DNA from: Flaviramulus basaltis
GTDB taxonomy: Bacteria; Bacteroidota; Bacteroidia; Flavobacteriales; Flavobacteriaceae
Direction of reading: 5' to 3'
Assembly (NCBI RefSeq): GCF_900114265.1
Contig: NZ_FPKV01000003.1
Span: 310,001-374,000, forward strand
DNA: 64,000 nucleotides
The position numbers and the translations under genes are program-made. Shown here in pieces: positions 1-8,719 of the stretch (within the stretch, counting starts at the first letter, position 1; every line of letters begins with the position of its first letter). The notes under the pieces were generated by a model, which saw only the letters and a list, made by a program, of their open reading frames with translations, had not been told where the DNA came from and did no database searches.

Positions 1-1134
1 GAGTTGTTAAATGCTGAAAAGCATGCTAAAAAAATGGCTTTTGATGCAGATGTTTTAAGTGTATCTAAAGAAAAATCTATTAAAGAATTACGTGCGCTTA
101 CACATGCTATGGATGATACATTGCTTTTTGCAAGAATATCTCCAAACGGCAATATTGTACATATGGGAAATAAGTTTTCCCGACTTTTTAAATTCTCAAA
201 GTTTAATAATAAAGCTGCATTTTGGAACGTGCTTTCTGTTGTCGAAAATGAGCAGCAAAATATTGAAAATATTATAATTAAACATAAAAAAACAGGATGG
301 CAGGGTGAAGTTAAAGGAACTACTAAGGATAGTGAAGATATCTGGTTAGAAATGGCTATAATACCTTTTAGTCCTACTGAAGAAAAATTAGAATTATTAA
401 TAATTGCCTCCGAAATAACCGATAGGAAATTGGCTCAGTTAGAAATAGAAATACTAACAAAAAAGAGTTTTGAGGAAAAAATAAGCAATCAAAAAATTAT
501 TTCTAGTAAGATTATTGAAAACCAAGAAAGAGAGCAAAGTCGTATAGCTAAAGATGTGCATGATGGTATTGGGCAAATGTTAACAGGATTAAAATATAAT
601 TTAGAAAGCATTAATATTAATGATATCGATAAAACAGCATTAAAAATTGAGCATTTAAAGGAGCTTACATCCAATATTATAAAAGGGGTAAGAACTGCGA
701 CATTCAATTTAACACCTCCAGAATTATCAGATCATGGTATTGTGCCAGCCATAACCAAATTAACACAAGAATTGGCAAAACTTACTGGTAAAAATATCGT
801 ACTGTTTAATAAAACGGATTTTAATAAAAGGCTAGAGTCTTTAACAGAAATTAATATTTATAGAATTACTCAAGAAGCTATAAATAATGCCATTAAATAT
901 GCGGATTCCACACATATAATAGTATCGTTATCTCATAGTGAAAACTTACTAAGTATTGTTATTGATGATAATGGTAAGGGTTTCGATCCAACTAAAGTTA
1001 AAAATGTTAAAAATGGAGATGGAGGAATGGGTATGACTTTTATGAAAGAGCGAATTAATTATATAGATGGACGGTTTTTTATTAGTTCTGAGGTTGGTAA
1101 GGGTACCCGAGTTACCTTAAATATACCTATTTGA
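1..1134 (+). CDS. PAS-domain sensor histidine kinase (5' truncated by window edge)
   Basis: Cytoplasmic part of a two-component sensor kinase that probably phosphorylates the regulator encoded 64 bases downstream. The frame is open to the first base of the window, so the true start and any membrane or sensing domains lie outside. Counting from the TTG at base 4: a PAS-like domain at about 30-145 ending in the typical EITDRK, a short coiled linker, a HisKA_3 dimerisation helix with the H-box around His186 (KDVHDGIGQML), and a HATPase_c domain with the N-box near 288-300 and G-box pieces DDNGKGFDP and GMGMTFMKERI. The HisKA_3 class pairs with NarL/LuxR-type regulators, as found here. Nitrate sensing is inferred only from the neighbours. 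Confidence 0.9.
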   Translation, partial: ELLNAEKHAKKMAFDADVLSVSKEKSIKELRALTHAMDDTLLFARISPNGNIVHMGNKFSRLFKFSKFNNKAAFWNVLSVVENEQQNIENIIIKHKKTGWQGEVKGTTKDSEDIWLEMAIIPFSPTEEKLELLIIASEITDRKLAQLEIEILTKKSFEEKISNQKIISSKIIENQEREQSRIAKDVHDGIGQMLTGLKYNLESININDIDKTALKIEHLKELTSNIIKGVRTATFNLTPPELSDHGIVPAITKLTQELAKLTGKNIVLFNKTDFNKRLESLTEINIYRITQEAINNAIKYADSTHIIVSLSHSENLLSIVIDDNGKGFDPTKVKNVKNGDGGMGMTFMKERINYIDGRFFISSEVGKGTRVTLNIPI

Positions 1135-1137
1135 TAA

Positions 1138-1155
1138 TTACGTAGCATTACGTAA
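1138..1155. promoter_or_regulatory. FNR-spaced palindrome upstream of the response regulator
   Basis: A perfect inverted repeat TTACGTA-gcat-TACGTAA sits in the 64-base gap before the response-regulator gene. Its core ACGTA-N4-TACGT has the 5-4-5 geometry of FNR-family sites and resembles the sites at 2038, 8681, 9531 and 9694. Binding by the FNR-like regulator at 8720 is inferred. Confidence 0.5.
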
Positions 1156-1198
1156 AAAATTCTTATTTTTATCCCAACAATACTTAAAAATTCAAGTA

Positions 1199-1861
1199 AT
1201 GGATGTTATTAATGTAGTTTTAGCAGATGATCATGTGCTGGTTAGAGATGGAATAAAAGCACTTCTAGAAGATCAATCTGGAATTGTAGTTATAGATGAA
1301 GCTTCAAATGGTAAGGAAGCTTTAGAAGTAGTTAAGAAGAATACACCACATGTACTCATTGTTGATATTCGTATGCCAGAAATGAATGGTATTGAAGTGG
1401 TTAGGGAGATTACAAAATCTTTTAAAGAAGTTAATACCTTAGTGCTTTCAATGCATGATTCCGAAGAATATGTTGTGCAAGCTATACAAGCTGGTGCTGA
1501 TGGTTATTTGTTAAAAGGAGCTAGTAAAGAAGAGTTTTTAAAAGCATTACATAAAGTAGCGTCTGGTGGTAAGTATTTTACAGGAGATGTGTCTGCGATT
1601 ATTATGAATAACTTTGTAAACGGAAATGCGTCAGTAGTGAGCTCTAATATAAAAAGTATTGAAGATCCTTTTGGACTTACAAAACGAGAAAAGCAAATAC
1701 TTGGTTTAATTTTGCAATTTAAGAACAATAAAGAGATTGCAGACGAACTTCAAATAAGTAAACGAACTGCAGAAGTGCATCGTTTTAACCTTATGAAAAA
1801 ACTAGAGGTTAAAAATTTGATGGAACTAAGTAACAAAGCTAATGAATATCAATTAGTTTAG
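1199..1861 (+). CDS. NarL/LuxR-family response regulator
   Basis: Transcriptional regulator with an N-terminal receiver domain (about 3-120) and a C-terminal LuxR-type helix-turn-helix (about 155-215). The receiver shows the acidic pair D10 D11, the phosphoacceptor D56 in LIVDIRMPEMNG and the conserved Lys in GYLLKGAS. The HTH contains LTKREKQILGLI and NKEIADELQISKRTAEVH. Length (220 aa) is normal for the family. It is encoded directly after the HisKA_3 kinase, so the pair is a two-component system, and the NarK-type transporter follows on the same strand. Control of nitrate genes is inferred from position; no NarL-type 7-2-7 heptamer pair was seen in the neighbouring promoters. Confidence 0.92.
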   Translation: MDVINVVLADDHVLVRDGIKALLEDQSGIVVIDEASNGKEALEVVKKNTPHVLIVDIRMPEMNGIEVVREITKSFKEVNTLVLSMHDSEEYVVQAIQAGADGYLLKGASKEEFLKALHKVASGGKYFTGDVSAIIMNNFVNGNASVVSSNIKSIEDPFGLTKREKQILGLILQFKNNKEIADELQISKRTAEVHRFNLMKKLEVKNLMELSNKANEYQLV

Positions 1862-2036
1862 TGATTTTATTCCTTTTCAATATAATTAAAGTGAAAAATC
1901 GAGCTATTGATGAATTACTGAATTCTCCAAAATAGCAACAAATATATTAGCAATTTTATCAAATTGTCATAATACATATTATCAAATTATCATATCAATA
2001 TTTTTTATAAAATACGTATTAAATACGTATTAAAAT

Positions 2037-2052
2037 TAAGTAAAATTACTTA
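2037..2052. promoter_or_regulatory. FNR-like operator TAAGTA-N4-TACTTA at the narK promoter
   Basis: Perfect 6-4-6 palindrome whose last two bases (TA) are also the first two bases of the -7 box at 2051-2058. No -33 TTTG is visible at the expected distance, which fits a regulator-dependent promoter. Just upstream (about 2010-2031) an 11-base unit containing TACGTA occurs twice in tandem, making a second, N5-spaced ACGTA/TACGT pair. The regulator is inferred to be the FNR-like protein at 8720. Confidence 0.6.
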
Positions 2053-2058
2053 GTTTTG
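2051..2058 (+). promoter_or_regulatory. -7 box (TAnnTTTG) of narK
   Basis: TAGTTTTG matches the Bacteroidetes -7 consensus and would start transcription roughly 15 bases before the narK ATG. It abuts the palindrome at 2037-2052. Confidence 0.55.
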
Positions 2059-2078
2059 TATGTATAAAACTATGTATT

Positions 2079-3494
2079 ATGATAAATTCTGCACAAACTA
2101 AATCAACTAAACTAAGTTTATTTGATTTTAAAAATATTTCAACACGTACATTTTGGATAACGTCTATAGCATTCTTCATGTGTTTTTTCTCATGGTTTGG
2201 TATTGTACCATTTATGCCAGATGTAGTTAAAGATTTAGGTTTGACACCTGAACAAAAATGGAATTCAATTATTCTAGCAGTTTCAGGAACAGTATTTGCT
2301 CGTTTACTAATTGGTAAATTGTGCGATAAATACGGTCCGAGATTATGTTATACTTGGTTACTTATGCTAGGAGCTATACCTGTTATATTGTGTGGTTTGG
2401 TACAAACTCCACTTCAGTTTTTAATATGTCGATTGTTCATTGGTTTTATAGGAGCATCATTTGTAATTACTCAAGTGCATACATCTTTAATGTTCGCGCC
2501 AAATATTGTTGGAACAGCTAATGCAACATCTGCTGGTTGGGGAAATCTTGGAGGTGGAGCAAACCGTTTAGGAATGCCATTAATTGCTGCTGCTGTAGTA
2601 AGCTTTGGAGTAGCCGATGCTAATGCATGGAGATATTCTATGATTATTGCTGGGGTTATTTGTTTTCTAATGGGAATTGTATATTTCTTTTTTACACAAG
2701 ATACACCACAAGGAAATTTCAAAGAATTGAGGGCTTCAGGTGAAATGATTTCTACTAAAAAAGATCAAATTGGGTTTTTAACTGTTTTGAAGGATTATAG
2801 AATTTGGATTCTTTTCCTTGTTTATGCTGCTTGTTTTGGTATAGAATTAACAGTTTATGGAACAATGGATGACTACTTACAAAATACTTTTCAGTTACAG
2901 AGAGTTACTGCTGGAAACATTGTATTGTCGTTTGCTTTAATGAATATTTTTGCACGTACTCTAGGTGGTTTTTTTGGAGATAAATTTGGGAAATTAAAAG
3001 GATTAAGAGGTCGTGTATTGTTTTTGTCTTTCATATTAACAATTCAAGGGATTATGCTCATAACGTTTTCAACAACCACAAGTATTGTAGTAGGTTTTAT
3101 CTTTTTAATATTGTTTAGCTTATCAGTTCAAATGGCAGAAGGAGCAACATTTTCTGTAGTGCCATTTATTAATAAGAAAGCAATAGGTTCTGTCTCAGGA
3201 ATTGTAGGTGCAGGTGGTAATGTAGGAGCATTTTTAGCAGCTTTATTGTTGAAATCTCGTTCTGCTGTTGCAGAACAAGCAGCTATAGTTGCCAACGAAG
3301 GATTAGGTACAGATGTTATAAATGCAGCGCAAGCATCCGCATCTGCATCAGCTGTATCTAACGGTTATTTTATTATAGGTTTCGTAGTTATTTTAACAGG
3401 AATTTTAGCCTTAACAATTCGTTTTTCAACCGAAGATGAAAATATATCAAATATGGAAATAAAAAAAGCTTCACTAAAATTAGTAACTAATTAA
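2079..3494 (+). CDS. narK: NarK/NNP-family nitrate/nitrite MFS transporter
   Basis: Twelve-helix major facilitator protein of the nitrate/nitrite porter branch in the inner membrane. The glycine-rich nitrate signature is present as GWGNLGGGANRLGMP (about 152-166), and the loop motif RLLIGKLCDKYGPR follows helix 2. The length of 471 aa is usual. It begins 217 bases after the response regulator, behind its own -7 box and operator, and is followed 132 bases later by the nitrate reductase fusion with no clear terminator between, so the two are probably co-transcribed. Whether it imports nitrate or exchanges nitrate for nitrite cannot be told from sequence. A nitrate ABC importer is also encoded nearby, so this cell would have two uptake routes. 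Confidence 0.93.
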   Translation: MINSAQTKSTKLSLFDFKNISTRTFWITSIAFFMCFFSWFGIVPFMPDVVKDLGLTPEQKWNSIILAVSGTVFARLLIGKLCDKYGPRLCYTWLLMLGAIPVILCGLVQTPLQFLICRLFIGFIGASFVITQVHTSLMFAPNIVGTANATSAGWGNLGGGANRLGMPLIAAAVVSFGVADANAWRYSMIIAGVICFLMGIVYFFFTQDTPQGNFKELRASGEMISTKKDQIGFLTVLKDYRIWILFLVYAACFGIELTVYGTMDDYLQNTFQLQRVTAGNIVLSFALMNIFARTLGGFFGDKFGKLKGLRGRVLFLSFILTIQGIMLITFSTTTSIVVGFIFLILFSLSVQMAEGATFSVVPFINKKAIGSVSGIVGAGGNVGAFLAALLLKSRSAVAEQAAIVANEGLGTDVINAAQASASASAVSNGYFIIGFVVILTGILALTIRFSTEDENISNMEIKKASLKLVTN

Positions 3495-3626
3495 AGTCAA
3501 TGCTAGATGTTAATTTTTTATTGATTTGAAAATTATAAGAGTCTTTTTTATAGTATTCAGAATAATAAAGTAAGTGCTTGTTTGGTGTAAATAAAATGTC
3601 TTAATTAGTAGTAAAATCTACTCTAA

Positions 3627-6600
3627 ATGATTAAAAACGAGGTAAAAACAACTTGTTGTTATTGTGGTGTTGGCTGCGGTATTGTTGTTAAAAAAGACAG
3701 CAATAATAAGGTTGTAGTTGAGGGGGATAAAGATCATCCTGTAAACAAGGGGATGTTATGTTCTAAAGGTATGAATTTGCATTATGTTGCAAATGATACT
3801 TCTGATAGAATCTTGTATCCAGAAATGCGATGGAGTCGTTCACATCCGCTTGAGCGTGTGAGTTGGGATGATGCTTTAGATAGAGCAGCAAGCGTTTTTA
3901 AATCTATTATAAAAAAACATGGTCCAGATAGCGTTGGTTTTTATGTTTCAGGACAAAGTCTAACCGAAGAATATTATATAGCCAATAAACTAACAAAAGG
4001 TTTTTTAGGAACAAATAATATAGATACCAATTCAAGGTTATGTATGAGTTCTGCAGTGGTTGGTTACAAAAAAACGTTTGGAGAAGATAGTGTTCCTGTT
4101 TCTTACGAAGATATTGAATTAGCAGATTGTTTTTTAATAACAGGGGCTAATCCTGCTTGGTGTCATCCAATTTTATTTAGACGTATTGAAAAACATAAAG
4201 AGGAAAATCCAAATGTTAAAATAATAGTTATTGATCCTCGTAAAACAGATTCTGCAAATTTTGCTGATTTGCATTTACAATTACTACCAGGAACAGATGT
4301 GATTCTTTATAATGCCATTGGTAGATGTTTATATAAAAGTGGATTGATTGATGAAGATTTTATTAATAATCATACAGAAGGTTTTAAAGATTATAAAGAT
4401 TTAATTTTTTCAACCTCATTAAAAGATGCATCAAAATTTTGTGGTGTTTCAGAAGATGATATAAAAAAGGCGGCAAAATATATTGGGCTTTCAAAAGGCT
4501 TTATAAGCATGTGGGCAATGGGCTTAAACCAAAGTGTTGTAGGTACAGACAAAAATGTATCACTGCTTAATTTATCACTTATTACGGGGCAAGTAGGTAA
4601 GCCAGGTTCAGGTCCGTTTTCTTTAACTGGTCAGCCTAATGCAATGGGTGGTCGTGAAGTAGGAGGAATGGCTAACCTTTTAGCAGTTCATAAAGATTTG
4701 CAAAATGAAGAACATAGGAGAGAAGTTGCTCAGTTTTGGGGAGTCGATAAAATCTCACCAAAACCAGGATTAACAGCTACCGAAATGTTTGATGCTTTAG
4801 AGTCTGGTAAGCTAAAAGCTATTTGGATTGCATGTACCAATCCGCTAGTGAGTTTGCCAAATACACATCGTATAGAAAAAGCGATGAAGAATGCAAAATT
4901 TGTAGTGGTTCAAGATATATCTTATAAATCTGATACAGTAGCTTATGCAGATTTAGTGCTTCCGGCAGCAACTTGGTTGGAGAAAGAAGGAACGATGACT
5001 AATTCTGAACGTCGAATTTCATATTTGCCAAAAGAAATTAATGCTCCGGGAGAAGCTAGACCAGATGTTGAAATATTTTGTGATTTTGCACAACGTATGG
5101 GTTTTCGTGGATTTAATTATAATAGTGCCGAGGAGATTTATGATGAATATGCGGCTATGACAAAAGGAACTAATATAGATGTGTCTTTTTTAAATTATGA
5201 TAGATTAAAAAGTGAAGGTACTTTTCAATGGCCAGTTAATGAATATAGACATGCAGGAACTCCAAGACTTTTTGAAGATAAAAAGTTTTATACTGCTTCC
5301 AAAAAAGCCATATTTAATTTACCTACTAGTATAAGAAATACTTCAGTTAAACCTAATGCAGATTTTCCTTTAATACTAACCACAGGTCGTGTTCGCGATC
5401 AATGGCATACAATGACTAAAACAGGGAAAGTTTCAAGGTTAAAAACTCATTTCCCAAAACCTGTTTTAGAAATTAATCCATTTGATGCTTACATCTGTAA
5501 AATTAAAGATGGAGATATTACTCAAATAAAAAGTGAAAATGGAGTGGTTCGTGTTCGCGCAAAAGTAACCGATACTATTAAAAAAGGCGTTGTGTTTTTG
5601 CCTATGCATTGGGGGAAAAAATTACAAAGTGATTTAAATCGCGCTAATAATTTAACCAATACACATATTGATCCAATATCAAAAGAACCAGATTTTAAGT
5701 TCACTAGAGTTGTTGTTTCAAAATATAAAAAACCTATTGAAAAAATAATTATTGCTGGAGCGGGTGCGGCATCATTTAGATTTGTACAAAATTATCGTGA
5801 GCATAATGAAGCAGATGAAATTCATGTGTTTTCAAAGGAACCTAATTTGTTCTATAATAGAGTTTTGTTGCCAGAATATGTTACAGAAGAATTATCTTGG
5901 GAACAGCTTCTTAAAATTAAGAAAATTGAACTAAATAAGTTGAATATTAAAATTCATTCAGAAACACTTATTTCGAAAATAGATTCAGAAAACAAACTAG
6001 TCACAGATAGTCACGGAGAGCACCATACTTTTGATAAACTTATTTTAGCAACCGGTAGTCGTGCTTTTATTCCTAATGATGTTCAAATAGATTTACCAGG
6101 GCGTTTTACTATGCGTAATAAAAATGATGCTGATAGATTTAAAGCCTATTTAGACGCTACAAATTTACCACCAGAAGAACAGCATGTGGTTATTGTTGGA
6201 GGCGGTTTATTGGGTTTAGAATTGGCTGCGGCCATGAAACATAAAAATGTTAAAATCACCATTATTCAGCGTGCATCACGTTTAATGGAGCGTCAATTAG
6301 ATAGTGTTTCTAGTAAATTGTTAGCTCTAGATGTACAAGAACGAGGCATTCAAATATATTTTGATAATGAAGTAAGTACTGTTTTTGATGATGAAGATAC
6401 TGGTGAATTAAATATCACTTTAAAAAGTGGAAAATTCATAACAGCAAATGCAATAGTTTATGCTATTGGAACAAGACCAAATATTGAAATTGCTAAAGAA
6501 AATGGAATAAAATGTAGTCGTGGTGTTATTGTAAATCAGCATTTACAATCTTCAAATCCAGATGTTTTTGCCATTGGAGAAATAGCAGAATTTAATAATC

Positions 6601-7148
6601 AATTGTTTGGAATTACTTCTGCTGCCGAAGAGCAAGCAACCATTTTAGCAAACTTTATTGCAGGCGATATTAGTGATGCCTACAATGGGTCGGTTTTAAT
6701 GAATATTTTGAAGTTTAATAATTTGAATTTATGCAGCATTGGCGATATCAATATTCCAGAAAATGATGATTCTTACCAAGAAGTTATTTTCACAGATATT
6801 TCTAAACGCTATTATAAAAAATGCATAGTAAAAGATGATTTACTAGTTGGTGCAGTTTTAATGGGGGATAAAAATGAATTTGCCGAATTTAAAACCATGA
6901 TTGAGAGTAAAATTGAAATGTCAGACAAACGGAATACCTTATTACGAGGTTCTTCAAACGATGTACCTGTTTTAGGTAAATTAGTGTGCTCTTGTAGTCA
7001 AGTTGGTGCTGGCAATATTGAAGAAGCTATAAAAAGTGGGTGTTCAAATTTTACAGAACTCTGTAATAAAACAGGGGCAGGTTTGGGTTGTGGTAGTTGT
7101 AAAACAGAAGTTAGAGAAATACTTAATAACACAAAAGTATTAGCATGA
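3627..7148 (+). CDS. nasC: Assimilatory-type nitrate reductase fused to FAD/NAD reductase and [2Fe-2S] domain
   Basis: Single-chain cytoplasmic nitrate reductase, 1,173 aa. N-terminal [4Fe-4S] ligands C10-x2-C13-x3-C17 and C45, then a molybdopterin oxidoreductase domain to about 560 with the presumed Mo ligand C139 in NSRLCMSS, then a molybdopterin-dinucleotide-binding domain (about 575-690). A NirB/NasB-like flavoprotein follows, with a first Rossmann motif IIAGAGAAS near 709 and a second VVIVGGGLLGLELAA near 853. The end (from about 1117) is a BFD-like [2Fe-2S] domain with C1121, C1123, C1155 and C1158. Other bacteria often encode the catalytic and electron-transfer subunits separately. There is no signal peptide or Tat motif, so an assimilatory role using NAD(P)H is inferred. 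It overlaps the next gene by four bases (ATGA). Confidence 0.92.
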   Translation: MIKNEVKTTCCYCGVGCGIVVKKDSNNKVVVEGDKDHPVNKGMLCSKGMNLHYVANDTSDRILYPEMRWSRSHPLERVSWDDALDRAASVFKSIIKKHGPDSVGFYVSGQSLTEEYYIANKLTKGFLGTNNIDTNSRLCMSSAVVGYKKTFGEDSVPVSYEDIELADCFLITGANPAWCHPILFRRIEKHKEENPNVKIIVIDPRKTDSANFADLHLQLLPGTDVILYNAIGRCLYKSGLIDEDFINNHTEGFKDYKDLIFSTSLKDASKFCGVSEDDIKKAAKYIGLSKGFISMWAMGLNQSVVGTDKNVSLLNLSLITGQVGKPGSGPFSLTGQPNAMGGREVGGMANLLAVHKDLQNEEHRREVAQFWGVDKISPKPGLTATEMFDALESGKLKAIWIACTNPLVSLPNTHRIEKAMKNAKFVVVQDISYKSDTVAYADLVLPAATWLEKEGTMTNSERRISYLPKEINAPGEARPDVEIFCDFAQRMGFRGFNYNSAEEIYDEYAAMTKGTNIDVSFLNYDRLKSEGTFQWPVNEYRHAGTPRLFEDKKFYTASKKAIFNLPTSIRNTSVKPNADFPLILTTGRVRDQWHTMTKTGKVSRLKTHFPKPVLEINPFDAYICKIKDGDITQIKSENGVVRVRAKVTDTIKKGVVFLPMHWGKKLQSDLNRANNLTNTHIDPISKEPDFKFTRVVVSKYKKPIEKIIIAGAGAASFRFVQNYREHNEADEIHVFSKEPNLFYNRVLLPEYVTEELSWEQLLKIKKIELNKLNIKIHSETLISKIDSENKLVTDSHGEHHTFDKLILATGSRAFIPNDVQIDLPGRFTMRNKNDADRFKAYLDATNLPPEEQHVVIVGGGLLGLELAAAMKHKNVKITIIQRASRLMERQLDSVSSKLLALDVQERGIQIYFDNEVSTVFDDEDTGELNITLKSGKFITANAIVYAIGTRPNIEIAKENGIKCSRGVIVNQHLQSSNPDVFAIGEIAEFNNQLFGITSAAEEQATILANFIAGDISDAYNGSVLMNILKFNNLNLCSIGDINIPENDDSYQEVIFTDISKRYYKKCIVKDDLLVGAVLMGDKNEFAEFKTMIESKIEMSDKRNTLLRGSSNDVPVLGKLVCSCSQVGAGNIEEAIKSGCSNFTELCNKTGAGLGCGSCKTEVREILNNTKVLA

Positions 7149-8578
7149 AGGAAGAATTAAGCAGAATAATAATTAACGGTGGTGTACTTTCTCCAGGAGA
7201 GTTAAAATACATATGCGAAACTGCAGAAAGTTTAGGTTTAGATGCTATTTCTTTTGGTTCTAGGCAAGATATTATATTCCCAAAAAAAATAACAGATCTA
7301 GAAAAACTAAAAACATTTGATAAAATACAAATTGTTAAGCCTGGTGAATTAAAGACTGAAAACATTGTATCGTCATATGTTTCAACAGATATTTTTACAA
7401 GCACCTCATGGTTAACTAGTGCTAGGTATTTATATGTTTTAGAACAGTTTAAACACAATCTTAAATTACGAGTTAACATTACAGATCCTAAACAGCGTTT
7501 AGTTCCATTATTTACTGGGGATTTAAATTTTATAGCCTCAGAGCATGAAGATTACTGGTATTTATACGTTAAACTACCAGGATGGAAAAAAATGCAAATG
7601 TATCCAGCGCTCATTTACAGTTGGGATTTGGATAAAATTGAATTAGCTGTTGAAGGTATTTTAAAAGAAGAACCAGAAACAATTGAAACTCTTTTTGAGT
7701 TGGTAAGTGACGCTATTAGTACTAATAATAGAACTGTAGATAAACAACTTGAAGTGCCCTTTTATCCATTTCCTTATTATGAAGGGATGAATCGTATTGG
7801 TGATAAGTATTGGTTAGGATTGTATTGGAGAAATAATAATTACGACGTATCATTTTTAAAGGCCATGTGCGAGTTGTGTGCTGAAAATAAAATTGGTAAA
7901 ATATCAATTACACCTTGGAAATCTTTTATAGTTAAAGGAATACCAATTCAGTCTAAAATACAGTGGGAAAAATTTTTAGGACAATATGGTATCAATGTGC
8001 GTCATTCTATGTTGGAATTAAATTGGCATTTGCCAGTAAACGATAAAGAAGCACTTAGCTTAAAAAAGTATTTAGTTTCTAATTTTGATCAAAACGATAT
8101 AAGTACTTATGGATTAACCTTTGGGATTACTAATTATGAAAATAATATAAATCATTTTACATCTATAGTTATAGAGAAAAATAAGCAGCCAGAATCTCTT
8201 GGAGATTTTGTTATTAGAGATACCTATAATTTGTTATACGCTAGAAATTTTGATCCTAATACACGAGATTATATCATGCATGTTCAGGATATTGATAAGG
8301 TTGAATTACCAGGTTTATTAATGGAGTTAAGTCAGTTATATTTTGAGCAATTAGGAATAGAAAGAGAAGATGATACCCAACAAGAAGTTAAAAAAGAAAC
8401 AATAGAGGAAAAGGTATTTCAGTGTAAAGATTGTTTAACTATTTACAATGAGGCTTTTGGTGATATTACACAAGGAGTAGAGCCCAACACATCTTTTGAA
8501 AGTCTTTCTGATACTTATGAATGTTCACTTTGTGAAGCGCCAAAGAGTAATTTTCAGAAAAAAGTTTTGGTGAAATAA
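7145..8578 (+). CDS. Nitrite/sulfite-reductase-fold protein with C-terminal rubredoxin, lacking the siroheme-cluster cysteines
   Basis: 477 aa, translationally coupled to the nitrate reductase by a four-base overlap. Two ferredoxin-like half domains of the NirA/CysI family can be seen: one near 1-70 with FGSRQDIIFPKKI in place of the family's TRQNIQ motif, the other near 215-310 with KISITPWKSFIVKGI. The C-X5-C and C-X3-C pairs that bind the [4Fe-4S]-siroheme centre in true nitrite reductases are absent: outside the C-terminus only three cysteines exist (one near 21 and two in MCELC). The end (about 420-470) is a rubredoxin with CKDC and CSLC and the GVEPNTSFESL loop. It cannot work as a standard siroheme nitrite reductase. 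A role as electron-transfer or docking partner of the nitrate reductase is inferred. Confidence 0.8.
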   Translation: MKEELSRIIINGGVLSPGELKYICETAESLGLDAISFGSRQDIIFPKKITDLEKLKTFDKIQIVKPGELKTENIVSSYVSTDIFTSTSWLTSARYLYVLEQFKHNLKLRVNITDPKQRLVPLFTGDLNFIASEHEDYWYLYVKLPGWKKMQMYPALIYSWDLDKIELAVEGILKEEPETIETLFELVSDAISTNNRTVDKQLEVPFYPFPYYEGMNRIGDKYWLGLYWRNNNYDVSFLKAMCELCAENKIGKISITPWKSFIVKGIPIQSKIQWEKFLGQYGINVRHSMLELNWHLPVNDKEALSLKKYLVSNFDQNDISTYGLTFGITNYENNINHFTSIVIEKNKQPESLGDFVIRDTYNLLYARNFDPNTRDYIMHVQDIDKVELPGLLMELSQLYFEQLGIEREDDTQQEVKKETIEEKVFQCKDCLTIYNEAFGDITQGVEPNTSFESLSDTYECSLCEAPKSNFQKKVLVK

Positions 8579-8679
8579 GTTTTTATTTATTTAAAAAAAC
8601 ATAGTTAATATTTAAAATTTATAGATTAAAGATAAATATTTTGTAGAACTCTTAAAAATAAGTATTTAACCAATAAATA

Positions 8680-8695
8680 TAAGTATTTATACTTA
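8680..8695. promoter_or_regulatory. FNR-like operator TAAGTA-N4-TACTTA at the FNR-like gene
   Basis: Perfect 6-4-6 palindrome immediately in front of the FNR-like regulator gene, in the same register to the -7 box (8694-8701) as at narK. This suggests autoregulation. An extra half-site AAGTA lies at 8660-8664. Confidence 0.6.
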
Positions 8696-8701
8696 TATTT
8701 G
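8694..8701 (+). promoter_or_regulatory. -7 box (TAnnTTTG) of the FNR-like gene
   Basis: TATATTTG fits the Bacteroidetes -7 consensus and shares its first two bases with the palindrome. It covers the TTG at 8699, the start of the longest frame, so that codon is unlikely to be translated. Confidence 0.5.
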
Positions 8702-8719
8702 GTATTATACACAAATACT

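Noticed and set aside
1862-2078. NarL-type 7-2-7 heptamer sites for the response regulator
   Set aside because: The visible palindromes have GTA-N4-TAC order, the reverse of the TAC...GTA layout of NarL sites.
3555-3580. AAGTAAGTGCTTG upstream of the nitrate reductase as another FNR-like site
   Set aside because: The right half does not match TAC[GT]T at N4 spacing; the gene is more simply co-transcribed with narK.
8641-8719. N-terminal extension of the FNR-like gene from TTG 8699
   Set aside because: The codon lies inside the -7 box and next to the operator, so it is probably not transcribed as coding sequence.
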